40,954 nt of DNA from Alphaproteobacteria bacterium (GCA_004293935.1 RDZH01000025.1:1-40954); one strand, 5' to 3'; positions 25,003-36,630 are shown, numbered from the stretch's first letter. Numbers and translations: made by a program. The notes: generated from the letters alone by a model not told the origin.

Positions 25003-26289
25003 TTAAAACAGATAATTCATCCCTAAACGATAGCTGTATGATGTCCAATTCACCTCATTAAGGCGGGTAGCTAACACAATCCCATCACGAAAAATGGTCA
25101 AATCATGCCCATTTTCTACACTCCAATCTTTCAGACCAAATCCTGCATTAAGCCCCCAATGATCATAAATCATATAGGAATAATCAAGCCCAAACTCTAA
25201 GCCCACCGCATCACCCGTATGCACAAAACTGAGTGGCTGGTTAAAATCTTGCCGAAGATTCCATTGCGCACCTGCCTCATAATCCGCCAAATGATATTCC
25301 CCTCGCCCTGCAATACGATGCCTTCCCATATGCGCTGCCGCTTTTAAGGCAACAAAAGCTCCATCCCACCGCGTATCATAGGTACTCGCCAATCCATCAA
25401 ATGTGCGTTGCTCAGGAATCACCAAGACACCATTGCTCATGGTTACATCCAGCGTTTGACGTGCATATCCAAGCATGGGTGTGAGCCAAATCTTGGTTGC
25501 GCCCTCTGCAACGAAACCGCCATCTGATGCATGTGATGGGGATAAATCAATCACATATCCTGCTGCAAATTTAATAGATGTTGCTTGCCCATCATCCGCA
25601 TCCGCATAGGAACGTGAAAATTCTCCTTGACGATTATCTTGATTAAAATCAGAATCTTGATTCTCCCCTGCAAAAGTAGTGGCATAGACCAACATCGAAT
25701 CCACATGTATATTTTTAAGCAGCCCCTCGGGATGGGTATAATTGAGCGTCCCCCCAAACTCATACATTTGTAATTTGCGCCATGTTAATTCTGAAAGAAT
25801 ATTGGGATTAGCCCCGCCTAAATTACCTGCAATATTCCAATCTAATTCATCAACACGATAGCCCGTCCATAGATTGCCTTGAATCACAGGATGATGACGC
25901 ACATCACGGACATGGCTTGGTATGAATTCTTGCCATCCTGCTTCAGACGCAACTTTCGGTGGCGGTGGTGTCGTTGGCAGTTTCGGCGCATAAGATGGCT
26001 GCACCGCAGGTGATGGTTTTGAAGGTTGCGCCACAACTTTAGGTGCAGCAGATACGCTCACTGATGGCGTTTTTGCTGGCACAGTGGCGGGCTTTGGCGC
26101 TACTGGCGTACTCGATTGATAGCCATAATGGGAGGGTATTGTGGGCGTATAAGGGCGTTGTCGCACATTGTGCCGTATATCCGAGCGACTATGATGCCGC
26201 ATAGGTGCAGATGGTTGCGCCCATGCCGTTGATGATAGTGCCACCAATGCACATATGCTTATCCATTCCCACCTACCTATCTTGACCAT
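25003..26289 (-). CDS. Outer-membrane beta-barrel protein with Pro-rich N-terminal region
   Basis: A 428-residue exported protein: signal peptide ending STAWAQ (about 1-25), a Pro/Ala/Ser/Lys-rich linker at about 27-115, then a barrel of about 300 residues ending in YRLGMNYLF with terminal Phe. The stretch GNLGGANPNILSELTWRKLQMYEFG resembles the NILSELTW motif of barrel proteins related to omptin or Protochlamydia outer-membrane proteins; this is a recollection of pattern, not a match I can verify. No protease residues could be assigned. The gene lies 11 bp upstream of gltD on the same strand. Confidence 0.65.
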   Translation of the reverse strand: MVKIGRWEWISICALVALSSTAWAQPSAPMRHHSRSDIRHNVRQRPYTPTIPSHYGYQSSTPVAPKPATVPAKTPSVSVSAAPKVVAQPSKPSPAVQPSYAPKLPTTPPPPKVASEAGWQEFIPSHVRDVRHHPVIQGNLWTGYRVDELDWNIAGNLGGANPNILSELTWRKLQMYEFGGTLNYTHPEGLLKNIHVDSMLVYATTFAGENQDSDFNQDNRQGEFSRSYADADDGQATSIKFAAGYVIDLSPSHASDGGFVAEGATKIWLTPMLGYARQTLDVTMSNGVLVIPEQRTFDGLASTYDTRWDGAFVALKAAAHMGRHRIAGRGEYHLADYEAGAQWNLRQDFNQPLSFVHTGDAVGLEFGLDYSYMIYDHWGLNAGFGLKDWSVENGHDLTIFRDGIVLATRLNEVNWTSYSYRLGMNYLF

Positions 26290-26332
26290 GCAACCCTCAT
26301 ATAATAAAACCTATTTATTTCATGTTTTATGA

Positions 26333-26953
26333 TTACAAAAAAGGGCAATGTGCAATAAGAGCAGCATCCACTTCGTGCATCGCAGCATCACACCCCAACT
26401 GATGCAACGATGTCACGCCATATTCACGAATGCCGCACGGCACAATGCCACCAAAATGCCCCAAATCAGGATCAACATTAAGAGAGATTCCATGAAAACT
26501 GACCCCCTTGCGTATTTTAATGCCAAGTGCTGCCACCTTATCTTCGCGTCCATCATGCACCACCCAAATGCCTATGCGTCCATCCCGCCGTTCACCACGC
26601 ACACCAAACACCGCCAACGTATCAATCAACCATTGTTCGAGCGTCTGCACAAAATGGCGCACATCGGGAACGGCGGGAGCATAGCGCGTCTTTAAGTTCA
26701 CCATCACATAAACTACGCGCTGCCCCGGCCCATGATAGGTATATTGCCCCCCCCTTCCTGCATCATAGACAGGGAAGGATGTCTGCAACATATCATGCGC
26801 CTTGGCAGATGTTCCCGCCGTATAAAGAGGCGGATGCTCTAAGAGCCAACATTGTTCTTCCGCCTCACCTGCTGCTACCGCCTCAGCGGTGCGCTCCATC
26901 GCATCTAATGTTTCACGGTACGGCATTAATCCTTCATGATGCACCCATTTCAC
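26333..26953 (-). CDS. lipB: Octanoyltransferase LipB
   Basis: A 206-residue enzyme that moves octanoate from acyl-carrier protein to lipoyl domains. Seen: [19 protein letters not shown] (64-82), the catalytic K139 in [19 protein letters not shown], and the acyl-thioester C173 in [16 protein letters not shown]. These match K135 and C169 of the E. coli protein. Overlaps the SDR gene by 4 bp (ATGA) on the same strand. Confidence 0.94.
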   Translation of the reverse strand: MKWVHHEGLMPYRETLDAMERTAEAVAAGEAEEQCWLLEHPPLYTAGTSAKAHDMLQTSFPVYDAGRGGQYTYHGPGQRVVYVMVNLKTRYAPAVPDVRHFVQTLEQWLIDTLAVFGVRGERRDGRIGIWVVHDGREDKVAALGIKIRKGVSFHGISLNVDPDLGHFGGIVPCGIREYGVTSLHQLGCDAAMHEVDAALIAHCPFL

Positions 26954-27654
26954 GGGATAAACTCCACCCGTTCATCATGTGCTGCATAGGTTGCGCCAAG
27001 CATCTGCTCCACCAAGGCAAGGATACGAGGATCATGGGGCTTACAAATGCGCGTGCGATCTTCGCTTGGGAATGCTTGAGCGCGCAATGCCGTTTCCATC
27101 GGAGGTAACGCCAAAAGATTCACCTTGATCGCCGTATGCGCCACCTCATGCGCATAGGAACGTAGCAACATCTCAAAGGCAACCTTGCTGATGCGATAGC
27201 CTCCCCAAAAAGATTCGGGCATGTGCGTATCGTGGCAGGTGATCCCCAACACATGCGGGCTTGTGGCACTGATAAGCAACGGATGTAAAATACGCAACAA
27301 CCGCCAATGGGCGGTGCAATTAACCTCCATCATTTCCTGCCATTGCTTCGGGGCAAGGTGCGTCAATGGGGTGAGTTTACCCAAAATAGCAGCATTGCAC
27401 ACAATGCCATCCACCTTGCCGTATTTTTCCATTACCGCCACGCCAAGCGCATCAATTTTATCACCATCCTTCAAATCACATGGCACAAGGGTAGCTGTTC
27501 CGCCTGCATTTTGTATCGCATCATCGACCCGCTCCAGCCATTCTAGCGAACGCGCTACCAAGATCACATGCGCGCCCACACCTGCCATATGTTGCGCTAT
27601 CGCTGCCCCTAGCCCACGGGACCCACCAGTAATCACAATAATCGGTTTTTGCAT
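26950..27654 (-). CDS. Short-chain dehydrogenase, YciK-like
   Basis: A 234-residue classical-type SDR. The dinucleotide motif GGSRGLG is at 10-16, NAA at 87-89, and Y153/K157 in GYRISK. The end [21 protein letters not shown] resembles E. coli YciK, whose substrate is unknown. Odd: the position of the catalytic serine (13 residues before Tyr) is C140 in GITCHDTH, so normal dehydrogenase chemistry may be altered. Overlaps lipB by 4 bp. Confidence 0.83.
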   Translation of the reverse strand: MQKPIIVITGGSRGLGAAIAQHMAGVGAHVILVARSLEWLERVDDAIQNAGGTATLVPCDLKDGDKIDALGVAVMEKYGKVDGIVCNAAILGKLTPLTHLAPKQWQEMMEVNCTAHWRLLRILHPLLISATSPHVLGITCHDTHMPESFWGGYRISKVAFEMLLRSYAHEVAHTAIKVNLLALPPMETALRAQAFPSEDRTRICKPHDPRILALVEQMLGATYAAHDERVEFIP

Positions 27655-27668
27655 GATAGTTATCTCAT

Positions 27669-28136
27669 TTAGGATAAATCAAAGATTTTATAATTGGTTG
27701 TGCCAACAATATAATCTACCGTCTCACCATCTTCAGAAAAAGGTACACAGAGGGTACGATAACGAAATTCCTTGCCATCGCACTCAAAGGATGCCGCTTC
27801 CATCGTTGGCTCTTTTTTCTCAACGCACTGCACATATCCACCAATAGTATTATTCAACACCACATCATTGAGTGCATCCAGCACATTGCTTCCTGATGGA
27901 TCTTCATGGAAAATCACGCGCAATTCTGAGCCAAAATATTGGAACACAGGGTGTGCGCGATCACGCACATCAATGGTGAAGGTAAAATGCCATAATTCTT
28001 GAATCTCATGGATTGCAATATCACGCAGCAACGGCATAGACCGTTCACCACGAATACGATTCCAATAGGATAAAAGCCGAAAAGTAAGCCGCTTTTCATT
28101 ATGCAACGATGGGACTTCTATTTCCGACATATCCAA
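27669..28136 (-). CDS. PAS domain protein (PAS_5/DUF1457 type)
   Basis: A 155-residue single-domain protein. The pattern LLSYWNRIRGERSMPLLRDIAIHEIQELWHF... FTIDV... FQYFGSEL is that of alphaproteobacterial PAS_5 proteins. There is no output domain, so it may act as a sensor or adaptor; the ligand is unknown. It sits between rpoD and the SDR gene on the same strand, 9 bp after rpoD. Confidence 0.78.
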   Translation of the reverse strand: MDMSEIEVPSLHNEKRLTFRLLSYWNRIRGERSMPLLRDIAIHEIQELWHFTFTIDVRDRAHPVFQYFGSELRVIFHEDPSGSNVLDALNDVVLNNTIGGYVQCVEKKEPTMEAASFECDGKEFRYRTLCVPFSEDGETVDYIVGTTNYKIFDLS

Positions 28137-28145
28137 TCTTCATCC

Positions 28146-30386
28146 TTAATGCTCTAAAAAGCTACGCATTTTGCGTGAGCGGCTTGGATGTTTAAGTTTG
28201 CGCAACGCTTTCGCCTCAATCTGACGAATACGTTCACGCGTCACCGAAAATTGCTGCCCCACTTCTTCCAAGGTGTGATCGGTGTTCATCCCTATTCCAA
28301 AACGCATCCGCAACACACGTTCTTCACGTGGCGTGAGTGTGGAAAGAATACGCGTGGTCACTTCACGCAGATTGGCTTGCATTGCCGCTTCCACGGGAAG
28401 AATAGCATTTTTATCTTCAATAAAATCACCAAGTTGTGAATCTTCTTCATCACCGACAGGCGTTTCCAAACTCACAGGCTCTTTAGCAATTTTCATCACT
28501 TTGCGCACTTTATCAATCGGCATCACCAAGCGTTCTGCCAATTCTTCGGGCGTTGGTTCACGCCCAATTTCATTGAGCATTTGCCGTGAGGTACGTACAA
28601 TTTTATTGATCGTTTCGATCATATGCACAGGGATACGGATAGTGCGCGCCTGATCCGCAATCGAGCGAGTAATCGCCTGACGAATCCACCATGTTGCATA
28701 GGTAGAAAATTTATAACCACGACGATATTCAAATTTATCAACCGCCTTCATCAAGCCAATATTGCCCTCCTGAATTAGATCAAGAAATTGCAGACCACGG
28801 TTGGTATATTTTTTTGCAATCGAGATCACCAAACGCAGATTCGCTTCAATCATCTCTTTTTTCGCACGATTGGTGGTACGTTCACCTTTCTGCACATCGG
28901 CAACCATGCGTTTGAAATCTCCCGCATCGACACCAATTTCTCGCGCTACGGAGCAGATTTTTTCTTGAATCTCCAAAACATCATCACGCGATAGCGCAAC
29001 AAATTCTTTCCATCCCTTAGTACGCAATTTTGCTACATCATTCACCCATGCTTTGTTCATCTCATTGCCGGGATAATGCTTCAAAAATTCCTTACGACTC
29101 ACGCCTGATTTTTCCGCCAATTTCATGATCTGACCTTCCAAATCAAAGAGGCGTTTATTGAGGTTATAAAGACGTATCGCCAGATCATCAATGCAGGCAT
29201 TGTTTAATTTGAAATCCATCACCAACTTGGCAATATGCACCTTATGTTCATGATAGGTTTCTTCGTCTTTTGCCGTTGGCTTTTTACCACCAAGTGCAGC
29301 TTCCAGCCTTTTTGCCTGATAGGCACGCATTTCTTTGCTGATGAGCGCGAATTTATCCAACGTCTCCAGCATATGCGGCAACATGGAATTTTCCATCGCA
29401 ATCAACGACATAGGTGCATTTTCTTCATCCTCATCTTCGTCTTCATCTTCTTCTAGTATTTCATCAAAATCATCTTCTTCCTCATCATCAAGCAAGAGTT
29501 CGTCGTGATCCTCGTCTTCATGTTCATCCTCCCCTAGTGCTTTCGTAGGTTTGGCAATTTTTTTCTCTTTAACGGGCGCAGCTTCTTTAACGGGCGCAGC
29601 TTCTTTAACGGGTGCTGCTTCTTTCACAACAGGTTCAATCTTAGCTGCCAATGGTTTCATAGGAACAACCAATCCATCATCAACAGCAAGCAACGATGCT
29701 TCATCGCCTAACTCAATGCCCTCCGGAATATCACCGCCACCAAAACTGCTATCTAAATCCACAATCTCACGGAGCAGTAAATCACCCGTCGCTAATTCAT
29801 CACGCCATTTCAGCATCTGCTCCATCACAATCGGATTTTCGCATAATGCCGTAATCAGCATTTCGCGACCATATTCAATGCGTTTGGCAATTTCAATTTC
29901 CCCTTCACGTGAGAGCAATTCCACATTACCCATCTCACGCAAATACATACGCACAGGGTCATCAGAACGCCCTGCCCCTTCCATCACGACAGCATCGGAA
30001 TCATGCGGAGCATCCTCATCCAACGGCACATCATCTTCTTCTTCTTCTTCTAAAACATCATCTTCATGAAAATGGATGCTTTTCTTTCTGCTGGTATCAA
30101 CATCACTTTCTTCGACAACACGAATTTTCACGGCACTCAAAGCACGAATCACGCCATCAACGCGATCAGGGGAAAAATCAGTAATAGGCAAGATTTCGTT
30201 CAACTCATTATAGGTGATATAGCCACGCGCCTTTCCCATGGATATGAGCTTTTTCACCAACTCCATCTCGCGTTGTTGCTGTGATTCTTCCGTGCCTTGT
30301 TCACGCACGCCACTGCGTTTAGAAGGTACTACGGGTAATTCATTTGCTTCTAAAGAACCATGTTCATCATTCATCTTTTTCACCAT
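28146..30386 (-). CDS. rpoD: RNA polymerase sigma factor RpoD (sigma-70)
   Basis: A 746-residue primary sigma factor. From the ATG at 30386: region 1.1 (about 35-95), an acidic stretch (112-125), region 1.2 ([23 protein letters not shown], about 141-163), a long non-conserved region, then region 2 with [43 protein letters not shown], region 3, and region 4 ending [30 protein letters not shown]. The non-conserved part holds three VKEAAP repeats and a run of Asp/Glu (about 287-322), making it longer than E. coli RpoD. The start could also be 30410 or 30374; GAGG lies about ten bases before 30386. Downstream of dnaG as in the classic macromolecular-synthesis operon. Confidence 0.93.
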   Translation of the reverse strand: MVKKMNDEHGSLEANELPVVPSKRSGVREQGTEESQQQREMELVKKLISMGKARGYITYNELNEILPITDFSPDRVDGVIRALSAVKIRVVEESDVDTSRKKSIHFHEDDVLEEEEEDDVPLDEDAPHDSDAVVMEGAGRSDDPVRMYLREMGNVELLSREGEIEIAKRIEYGREMLITALCENPIVMEQMLKWRDELATGDLLLREIVDLDSSFGGGDIPEGIELGDEASLLAVDDGLVVPMKPLAAKIEPVVKEAAPVKEAAPVKEAAPVKEKKIAKPTKALGEDEHEDEDHDELLLDDEEEDDFDEILEEDEDEDEDEENAPMSLIAMENSMLPHMLETLDKFALISKEMRAYQAKRLEAALGGKKPTAKDEETYHEHKVHIAKLVMDFKLNNACIDDLAIRLYNLNKRLFDLEGQIMKLAEKSGVSRKEFLKHYPGNEMNKAWVNDVAKLRTKGWKEFVALSRDDVLEIQEKICSVAREIGVDAGDFKRMVADVQKGERTTNRAKKEMIEANLRLVISIAKKYTNRGLQFLDLIQEGNIGLMKAVDKFEYRRGYKFSTYATWWIRQAITRSIADQARTIRIPVHMIETINKIVRTSRQMLNEIGREPTPEELAERLVMPIDKVRKVMKIAKEPVSLETPVGDEEDSQLGDFIEDKNAILPVEAAMQANLREVTTRILSTLTPREERVLRMRFGIGMNTDHTLEEVGQQFSVTRERIRQIEAKALRKLKHPSRSRKMRSFLEH
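29565..29618 (-). repeat. Three 18-bp tandem units inside rpoD (VKEAAP)
   Basis: Units at 29565-29582, 29583-29600 and 29601-29618, the first two nearly identical, encode the hexapeptide VKEAAP three times in the linker of RpoD. Nearly perfect DNA repeats suggest recent slippage expansion, so copy number may vary between strains. Confidence 0.85.
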
Positions 30387-30494
30387 CGGTGCAAACCTCA
30401 ATATTCCCACTAAAATGCATATATTAGCGCATCAAATGTGCGCATATAACAAAGAACATCTTTTCGTTCAATGATATAATTTTTTATGTAAGGA

Positions 30495-30524
30495 TCTATA
30501 TTGGTATAATTTTTCCTTATTCAA
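30495..30524 (-). promoter_or_regulatory. Candidate rpoD promoter
   Basis: On the minus strand TTGAAT (30524-30519) and TATAGA (30500-30495) are spaced 18 bp, about 110 bp before the rpoD start. The 336-bp gap between dnaG and rpoD (30387-30722) holds no gene; it is AT-rich, with this promoter candidate and a terminator-like hairpin at 30636-30657. Confidence 0.3.
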
Positions 30525-30635
30525 GCACCAAACCATTAGTATTTGTTTAATTGCACTTTTACGCATATACAAGACAAATATTTGTTTTATATAAACAAAG
30601 CCAAGCGTACCCCCCACTAGGCTGAGTTGGCACGC

Positions 30636-30657
30636 ACAAAAACAATAAGGCATTGTT
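30636..30657 (-). terminator. Terminator-like hairpin after dnaG
   Basis: On the minus strand AACAAT-GCCTT-ATTGTT is followed by TTTG, a weak 6-bp stem with a short U-tract 66 bp past the dnaG stop. A second possible hairpin, GCCAA/TTGGC with a 22-base loop, lies 10-45 bp further on. Weak evidence. Confidence 0.3.
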
Positions 30658-30722
30658 ATTTATTGATAAAAAATAAATCACACCCCCTTAGGGCGCGTAA
30701 AAACCATGTACCACACGCACCA

Positions 30723-32549
30723 TCAAATCAACGAATCATCATGATGCGAAGGATGTTGATTCTTTTCCTTCTGTTGCATTTTTATCATTTCATAGAGATG
30801 TTCTACCTCATGTTCATGCTGTACTGTGGTACGAATTTCATGTTCATGAGTATAATAGGCAACCTTATCACGTATCTTATGGAGCATGGATAATGCCTCC
30901 TCTCGATGCTCGCCATCTAGCAACCATGAGGGAACGATCTTTTGCGCATAATGCCCCCGAAGTGCCTGCGCACTCGCGTGATCATGGGACTGCATATGGC
31001 GGCACAGTGCGCCCCGATCCTCATTCCACCATTGCGGATGGCTCAACAAATGCGCCACCCAACGATGATAGGAAGAAACCGACCAATCCCATGTCGTCAG
31101 CATCTGTTCCACTTCTGATTCATGCAGCAAGGATGGATAGAGCATCATCACGCACATCGCCTGATTCAACAACTTCGCTAATGGATGCTGTTCACTACGT
31201 TGCGTTGTCGGCACGGCTAATGAGAGCGATGCGTGCAAAGCAGGTTTTCCCATCACGGCATAACTAGCAGACCGTTGCATCTGCTTCGATACATGCCACA
31301 ACCTGTTGCTGAGTGCATTGCTCAAACGCTTTTTCAACCCTGCATCATTGATGCGTGCAATATCCTGCATCAAAAGCTCCTCTGCGGTAGCTAATGCTTC
31401 GGGGCTAGAGATATTCTTTGAAGCAATATGCATATTCCACAAAACATCCGATATATTCAAAGCACGCTGCATGAGTGCCTCAAATGCTGCTTTACCATTG
31501 GTACGGATAAAACTATCTGGGTCTTCGCCTGAAGGTAGCCCACAAAAACGCATGAGACGCGTTGGTGTAAGATGTGGCAAAATAATTTCCACTGCACGCA
31601 ACATCGCTTTCTGCCCTGCCTTATCACCATCAAAACATAAAATAGGATTAGGATGATGTTTCCACAAAAGCTGAAGATGCTGCTCACCAAATGCCGTCCC
31701 CAATGGTGCTACCGCATAAGGAATCCCGTGTGCATAAAGGGATAATGCATCTGTATAGCCTTCCACCACCACAATGGCAGGGGCATCATGGGCAATTTTG
31801 CGCACCTGATGCATATGAAACAATAATTCTTGCTTCTTAAACAACCATGTTTCGGGGGAGTTCAGATATTTCGGGGCATGGTCACTCGCTTCCAGCAAAC
31901 GTCCTCCAAAACCTACCAATACGCCATCCGTGCGATGAATCGGAAACATCACACGCCCACGAAAGCGATCATAGCTTGGTTTATCATCTATCTTGATCAA
32001 CAAGCCCAAATCCATCATGGCATGTTCGGTAAAACCTTGTTGCGCAAGAGCATATTTCAACCCTTCACGATGCTGCGGGGCATAACCAATGCCAAATAAT
32101 GCCGTCATCTCTGGGGTGATACCTCGCTTATGCAAATAGGTGCGGGCGGTATGCCCAACACTTGCATAAAGCTGCTGCGTAAACCAACGCGATGCGGCTT
32201 GCATCAAGGCATGGGCATCGGATTCCTTCGCATATTTTTGTGCCATACGCGCATCGGGGGGGGGCAGCGGAATCCCCGCTTCTTGCGCTAATGATTCAAT
32301 CGCTTCAGGATAGGTACGTTTTTCATATTCCATCACAAACGTTAGTGCATCGCCATGCGCACCGCAACCAAAGCAATGATAAAAACCTTTTGTATCATTG
32401 ACGGTGAATGATGGCGTTTTTTCGTGATGAAAAGGGCAACATGCTTGATGTTCACGACCATGCTTTTTGAGCGCGATCCGTGCGCCTATCACATCCGATA
32501 GACGAAGATGACCTTTCACTTGCTCAATAAATGCATGTGGATATTTCAC
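30723..32549 (-). CDS. dnaG: DNA primase DnaG
   Basis: A 608-residue primase that lays RNA primers at the replication fork. The CHC2 zinc finger has C38, H41, C59, C62 (CCPFHHEKTPSF... YHCFGCGAHGDAL). The TOPRIM core shows VVVEGYTDALSLYAHG and ILCFDGDKAGQKA, followed by LPSGEDPDSFIR. The C-terminal DnaB-interacting region (about 440-608) is less conserved. Divergent from the metallopeptidase gene with only 27 bp between the starts. Upstream of rpoD. Confidence 0.94.
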   Translation of the reverse strand: MKYPHAFIEQVKGHLRLSDVIGARIALKKHGREHQACCPFHHEKTPSFTVNDTKGFYHCFGCGAHGDALTFVMEYEKRTYPEAIESLAQEAGIPLPPPDARMAQKYAKESDAHALMQAASRWFTQQLYASVGHTARTYLHKRGITPEMTALFGIGYAPQHREGLKYALAQQGFTEHAMMDLGLLIKIDDKPSYDRFRGRVMFPIHRTDGVLVGFGGRLLEASDHAPKYLNSPETWLFKKQELLFHMHQVRKIAHDAPAIVVVEGYTDALSLYAHGIPYAVAPLGTAFGEQHLQLLWKHHPNPILCFDGDKAGQKAMLRAVEIILPHLTPTRLMRFCGLPSGEDPDSFIRTNGKAAFEALMQRALNISDVLWNMHIASKNISSPEALATAEELLMQDIARINDAGLKKRLSNALSNRLWHVSKQMQRSASYAVMGKPALHASLSLAVPTTQRSEQHPLAKLLNQAMCVMMLYPSLLHESEVEQMLTTWDWSVSSYHRWVAHLLSHPQWWNEDRGALCRHMQSHDHASAQALRGHYAQKIVPSWLLDGEHREEALSMLHKIRDKVAYYTHEHEIRTTVQHEHEVEHLYEMIKMQQKEKNQHPSHHDDSLI

Positions 32550-32576
32550 AAAAAAACCTCTATAACGATACGCACT

Positions 32577-33284
32577 ATGAACCTTAATCTTTTACCTCAA
32601 TTCCTTATATTTGACAATCGTAATATTCCTATCACCTATCAGGCGCGATCCAATGTGCGTAGCATCACGGCACGTTATCATGCGCATAAACAATGCTTTT
32701 CTTTAGTAATCCCGCGTACAATCTCCCGCAAAAAGATTGAAGATTTTTTGCGCACCCATCATGATGCGCTTTGTTCACACCTCAACGCACTCCCCGCGAA
32801 GATACCCTTGCAGCATGGGCAGTACATCCCCATCTTCGGACAAGAGCATCTGATTGTGGCACGCCCTTCGCATGATGATCCTCCTACATTCTGTGTTCCT
32901 AGCACCTTGAAGCAATGCCCAAACATGACCAAGAAACTTCTTGGGGGGATATTGCGTGAACGCTTAGAGCTTAGCATTGCCCTTGCCATGCAGAATCCTG
33001 AGTTCGCGCATCTGCATGATATGCGCCCTAAAATACGCTTACGTGACCCACATTCGCGCTGGGCAAGTTGCGCCTCTGATGGCGGGATGATGTTTTCATG
33101 GCGATTGGTGTTTGCGCCTCTTTATGTGGTGCATTATGTTGCAATGCATGAAACAGCGCATCTGATCCACCGCAATCACTCCCCCGCCTTCTGGCAACTC
33201 ACCCGCAATCTATGCCGCGATACTGATCGTGCCACATTATGGCTAAAACAACATGGGCAGGAATTATTTCGGTATGGAGGATAG
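32577..33284 (+). CDS. YgjP-like M48-type metallopeptidase (DUF45)
   Basis: A 235-residue protein of the YgjP/WLM metal-hydrolase family. The zinc motif is H191-E192-x-x-H195 with a third His at 201 (MHETAHLIHRNHSPAFW), preceded by the family signature RLRDPHSRWASCASDGGMMFSWRLVFAP. No signal peptide or membrane segment, so probably cytoplasmic. Physiological substrate unknown. The ATG at 32577 is chosen by family length; a longer frame would run back into dnaG. Confidence 0.87.
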   Translation: MNLNLLPQFLIFDNRNIPITYQARSNVRSITARYHAHKQCFSLVIPRTISRKKIEDFLRTHHDALCSHLNALPAKIPLQHGQYIPIFGQEHLIVARPSHDDPPTFCVPSTLKQCPNMTKKLLGGILRERLELSIALAMQNPEFAHLHDMRPKIRLRDPHSRWASCASDGGMMFSWRLVFAPLYVVHYVAMHETAHLIHRNHSPAFWQLTRNLCRDTDRATLWLKQHGQELFRYGG

Positions 33285-33296
33285 TCACCTTATCTA

Positions 33297-33341
33297 TGTA
33301 CATACAAAAATCATTGACATTCTGTTTTTTGTATGTACAAT
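33297..33341 (+). promoter_or_regulatory. brnTA promoter with overlapping inverted repeat (likely operator)
   Basis: TTGACA (33314-33319) and TACAAT (33336-33341) with 16 bp spacing form a near-consensus promoter. An inverted repeat TGTACATACAAAAA (33297-33310) / TTTTTGTATGTACA (33326-33339) flanks the -35 box and covers most of the -10 box. BrnA antitoxins are known DNA-binding autorepressors, so this is the expected operator. The predicted transcript start is close to the brnT ATG at 33348. Confidence 0.7.
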
Positions 33342-33347
33342 AAACAA

Positions 33348-33614
33348 ATGCAGCTTGAGTGGGATCACAGTAAAAATGAAGCAAATAGCATCAAACATGG
33401 TATTGCATTTGAAGATGCTTATGAATTCAACTTTTCTACCGCAAAAATCAATGTAGATGATCGCAGTGCATACGGCGAAATTCGCTATGAAGCACAGGGA
33501 TTCATTGGCGCACGACTGCATATTATGATTTTTACGATGCGGGGCGCACATATTCGTATCATAAGCCTACGCAAATCAAACAAGAGAGAACAAAGGAGTT
33601 ATTATGCAGAATAA
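33348..33614 (+). CDS. brnT: BrnT family ribonuclease toxin
   Basis: An 88-residue toxin of the RelE-like BrnT family, which cuts RNA and slows growth until bound by BrnA. Seen: LEWDHSKNEANSIKHGIAFEDAYEF (family start WDxxKxxxNxxKHGxxFExA), RYEAQGFIGARLHIMIFTMRG, and the end IRIISLRKSNKREQRSYYAE (RxISxRxAxxxExxxY). The start at 33348 is used because an upstream ATG at 33333 falls within the -10 box region of the promoter. The toxin precedes the antitoxin and overlaps it by 11 bp, the normal order for this family. Confidence 0.88.
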   Translation: MQLEWDHSKNEANSIKHGIAFEDAYEFNFSTAKINVDDRSAYGEIRYEAQGFIGARLHIMIFTMRGAHIRIISLRKSNKREQRSYYAE

Positions 33615-33888
33615 ACCTGATCATATTAGCCAAGCGGATTGGGATAGTGTCGATAGTCCGCCACTTACCGATGAACAATTAGCTTCTATGCGTCCTGCAC
33701 GTGAGGTCTTGCCTACAGCATTTTGGAAAGCACTAGAAGAAGGTCGTGTGGGTCGCCCTAAAGCAGACGCACCCAAGAAAGCTGTCACCATACGTCTTGA
33801 TCCTGATTTGCTGCACGCATTCAAAGCAACAGGTGCAGGATGGCAAACGCGTATCAATGCGATATTGCGTCAACATATGCCAAAATAA
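33604..33888 (+). CDS. brnA: BrnA family antitoxin
   Basis: A 94-residue antitoxin. The N-terminal half (LTDEQLASMRPAREVLP) likely wraps the toxin; the C-terminal half (KKAVTIRLDPDLLHAFKATGAGWQTRINAILRQHM) is a ribbon-helix-helix-like DNA-binding domain ending in the usual GWQTRINAxLR. AAGGAG stands before its ATG inside the brnT 3' end. It probably binds the inverted repeat at 33297-33339. Confidence 0.9.
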   Translation: MQNKPDHISQADWDSVDSPPLTDEQLASMRPAREVLPTAFWKALEEGRVGRPKADAPKKAVTIRLDPDLLHAFKATGAGWQTRINAILRQHMPK

Positions 33889-33892
33889 ATGA

Positions 33893-35971
<2,079 letters not shown>

Positions 35972-35990
35972 AATGTTTTTTTCTTACCCT

Positions 35991-36060
35991 CGTCACTCCT
36001 GCGAAGGCAGGAGTCCAGTTAAGGCCGTTGTTCTGGATGCCTGCCTACGCAGGCATGACG
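35991..36060. repeat. Dispersed paired-hairpin repeat (ACTCCTGC family)
   Basis: ACTCCTGCGAAGGCAGGAGT followed by TTCTGGATG and ATGCCTGCCTACGCAGGCAT, the same layout as 20631-20701. It separates ligA from the end of the CRISPR array, so transcripts converge on it. The rest of 35972-36114 holds no gene. Confidence 0.8.
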
Positions 36061-36114
36061 GGATTTGAATTTTATTTATACAACAATGAGGTTATGCTAG
36101 GTATGGCAGGTTCA

Positions 36115-36630
36115 GAAACACCCCCACGTGCGTGGGGAAGACTATGACGCACCAACAAATGAAGATGCACAAGGAGAAACACCCCCACGTGCGTGGGGAA
36201 GACCAACAAAAACCGTTCCAGATGTTACGCCTGTTGGAAACACCCCCACGTGCGTGGGGAAGACATCTATGGGCAAGAGGACACTTTAAGTCATCCAGAA
36301 ACACCCCCACGTGCGTGGGGAAGACTTGCTCTTGACTAGACTGCTGGGGAATGCTATAGAAACACCCCCACGTGCGTGGGGAAGACCGCTATCATGCGCA
36401 AGACACGTACCAAGAAATAGAAACACCCCCACGTGCGTGGGGAAGACGACCTGCACGTGCGCTGGAAGCCTTCATGGGTAGAAACACCCCCACGTGCGTG
36501 GGGAAGACACAAAGCTAGGCAGGGAGCGGGGTTGTGGGGTGGAAACACCCCCACGTGCGTGGGGAAGACAGATTTCAAGCACTGATAGAAGGCAAAAAAT
36601 TAGAAACACCCCCACGTGCGTGGGGAAGAC
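36115..36630 (-). CRISPR. Type I-E CRISPR array, 9 repeats and 8 spacers
   Basis: Nine identical 28-bp repeats start at 36115, 36176, 36237, 36298, 36359, 36420, 36481, 36542 and 36603, a constant 61-bp period with eight 33-bp spacers. In transcript sense (minus strand) the repeat begins GTCTTCCCCACGC and ends GTGGGGGTGTTTC, with a hairpin formed by CCCCACG and CGTGGGG, as in type I-E. The leader-proximal repeat is the one at 36603. No degenerate end repeat is seen at 36115. Several open frames across the array on both strands are artefacts of the repeats. Confidence 0.98.

Noticed and set aside
29551-30069. 172-residue plus-strand frame opposite rpoD
   Set aside because: Low-complexity Ser/Thr shadow of the acidic rpoD region; no ribosome site and no independent support.
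36092-36578. Open frames across the CRISPR array on both strands with repeated TPPRAWGR or SPRTWGCF peptides
   Set aside because: They are translations of the CRISPR repeats and have no start signals or homology.
36143-36602. Self-targeting by CRISPR spacers within this window
   Set aside because: By eye, no spacer matches any other part of the window; a whole-genome search was not possible.
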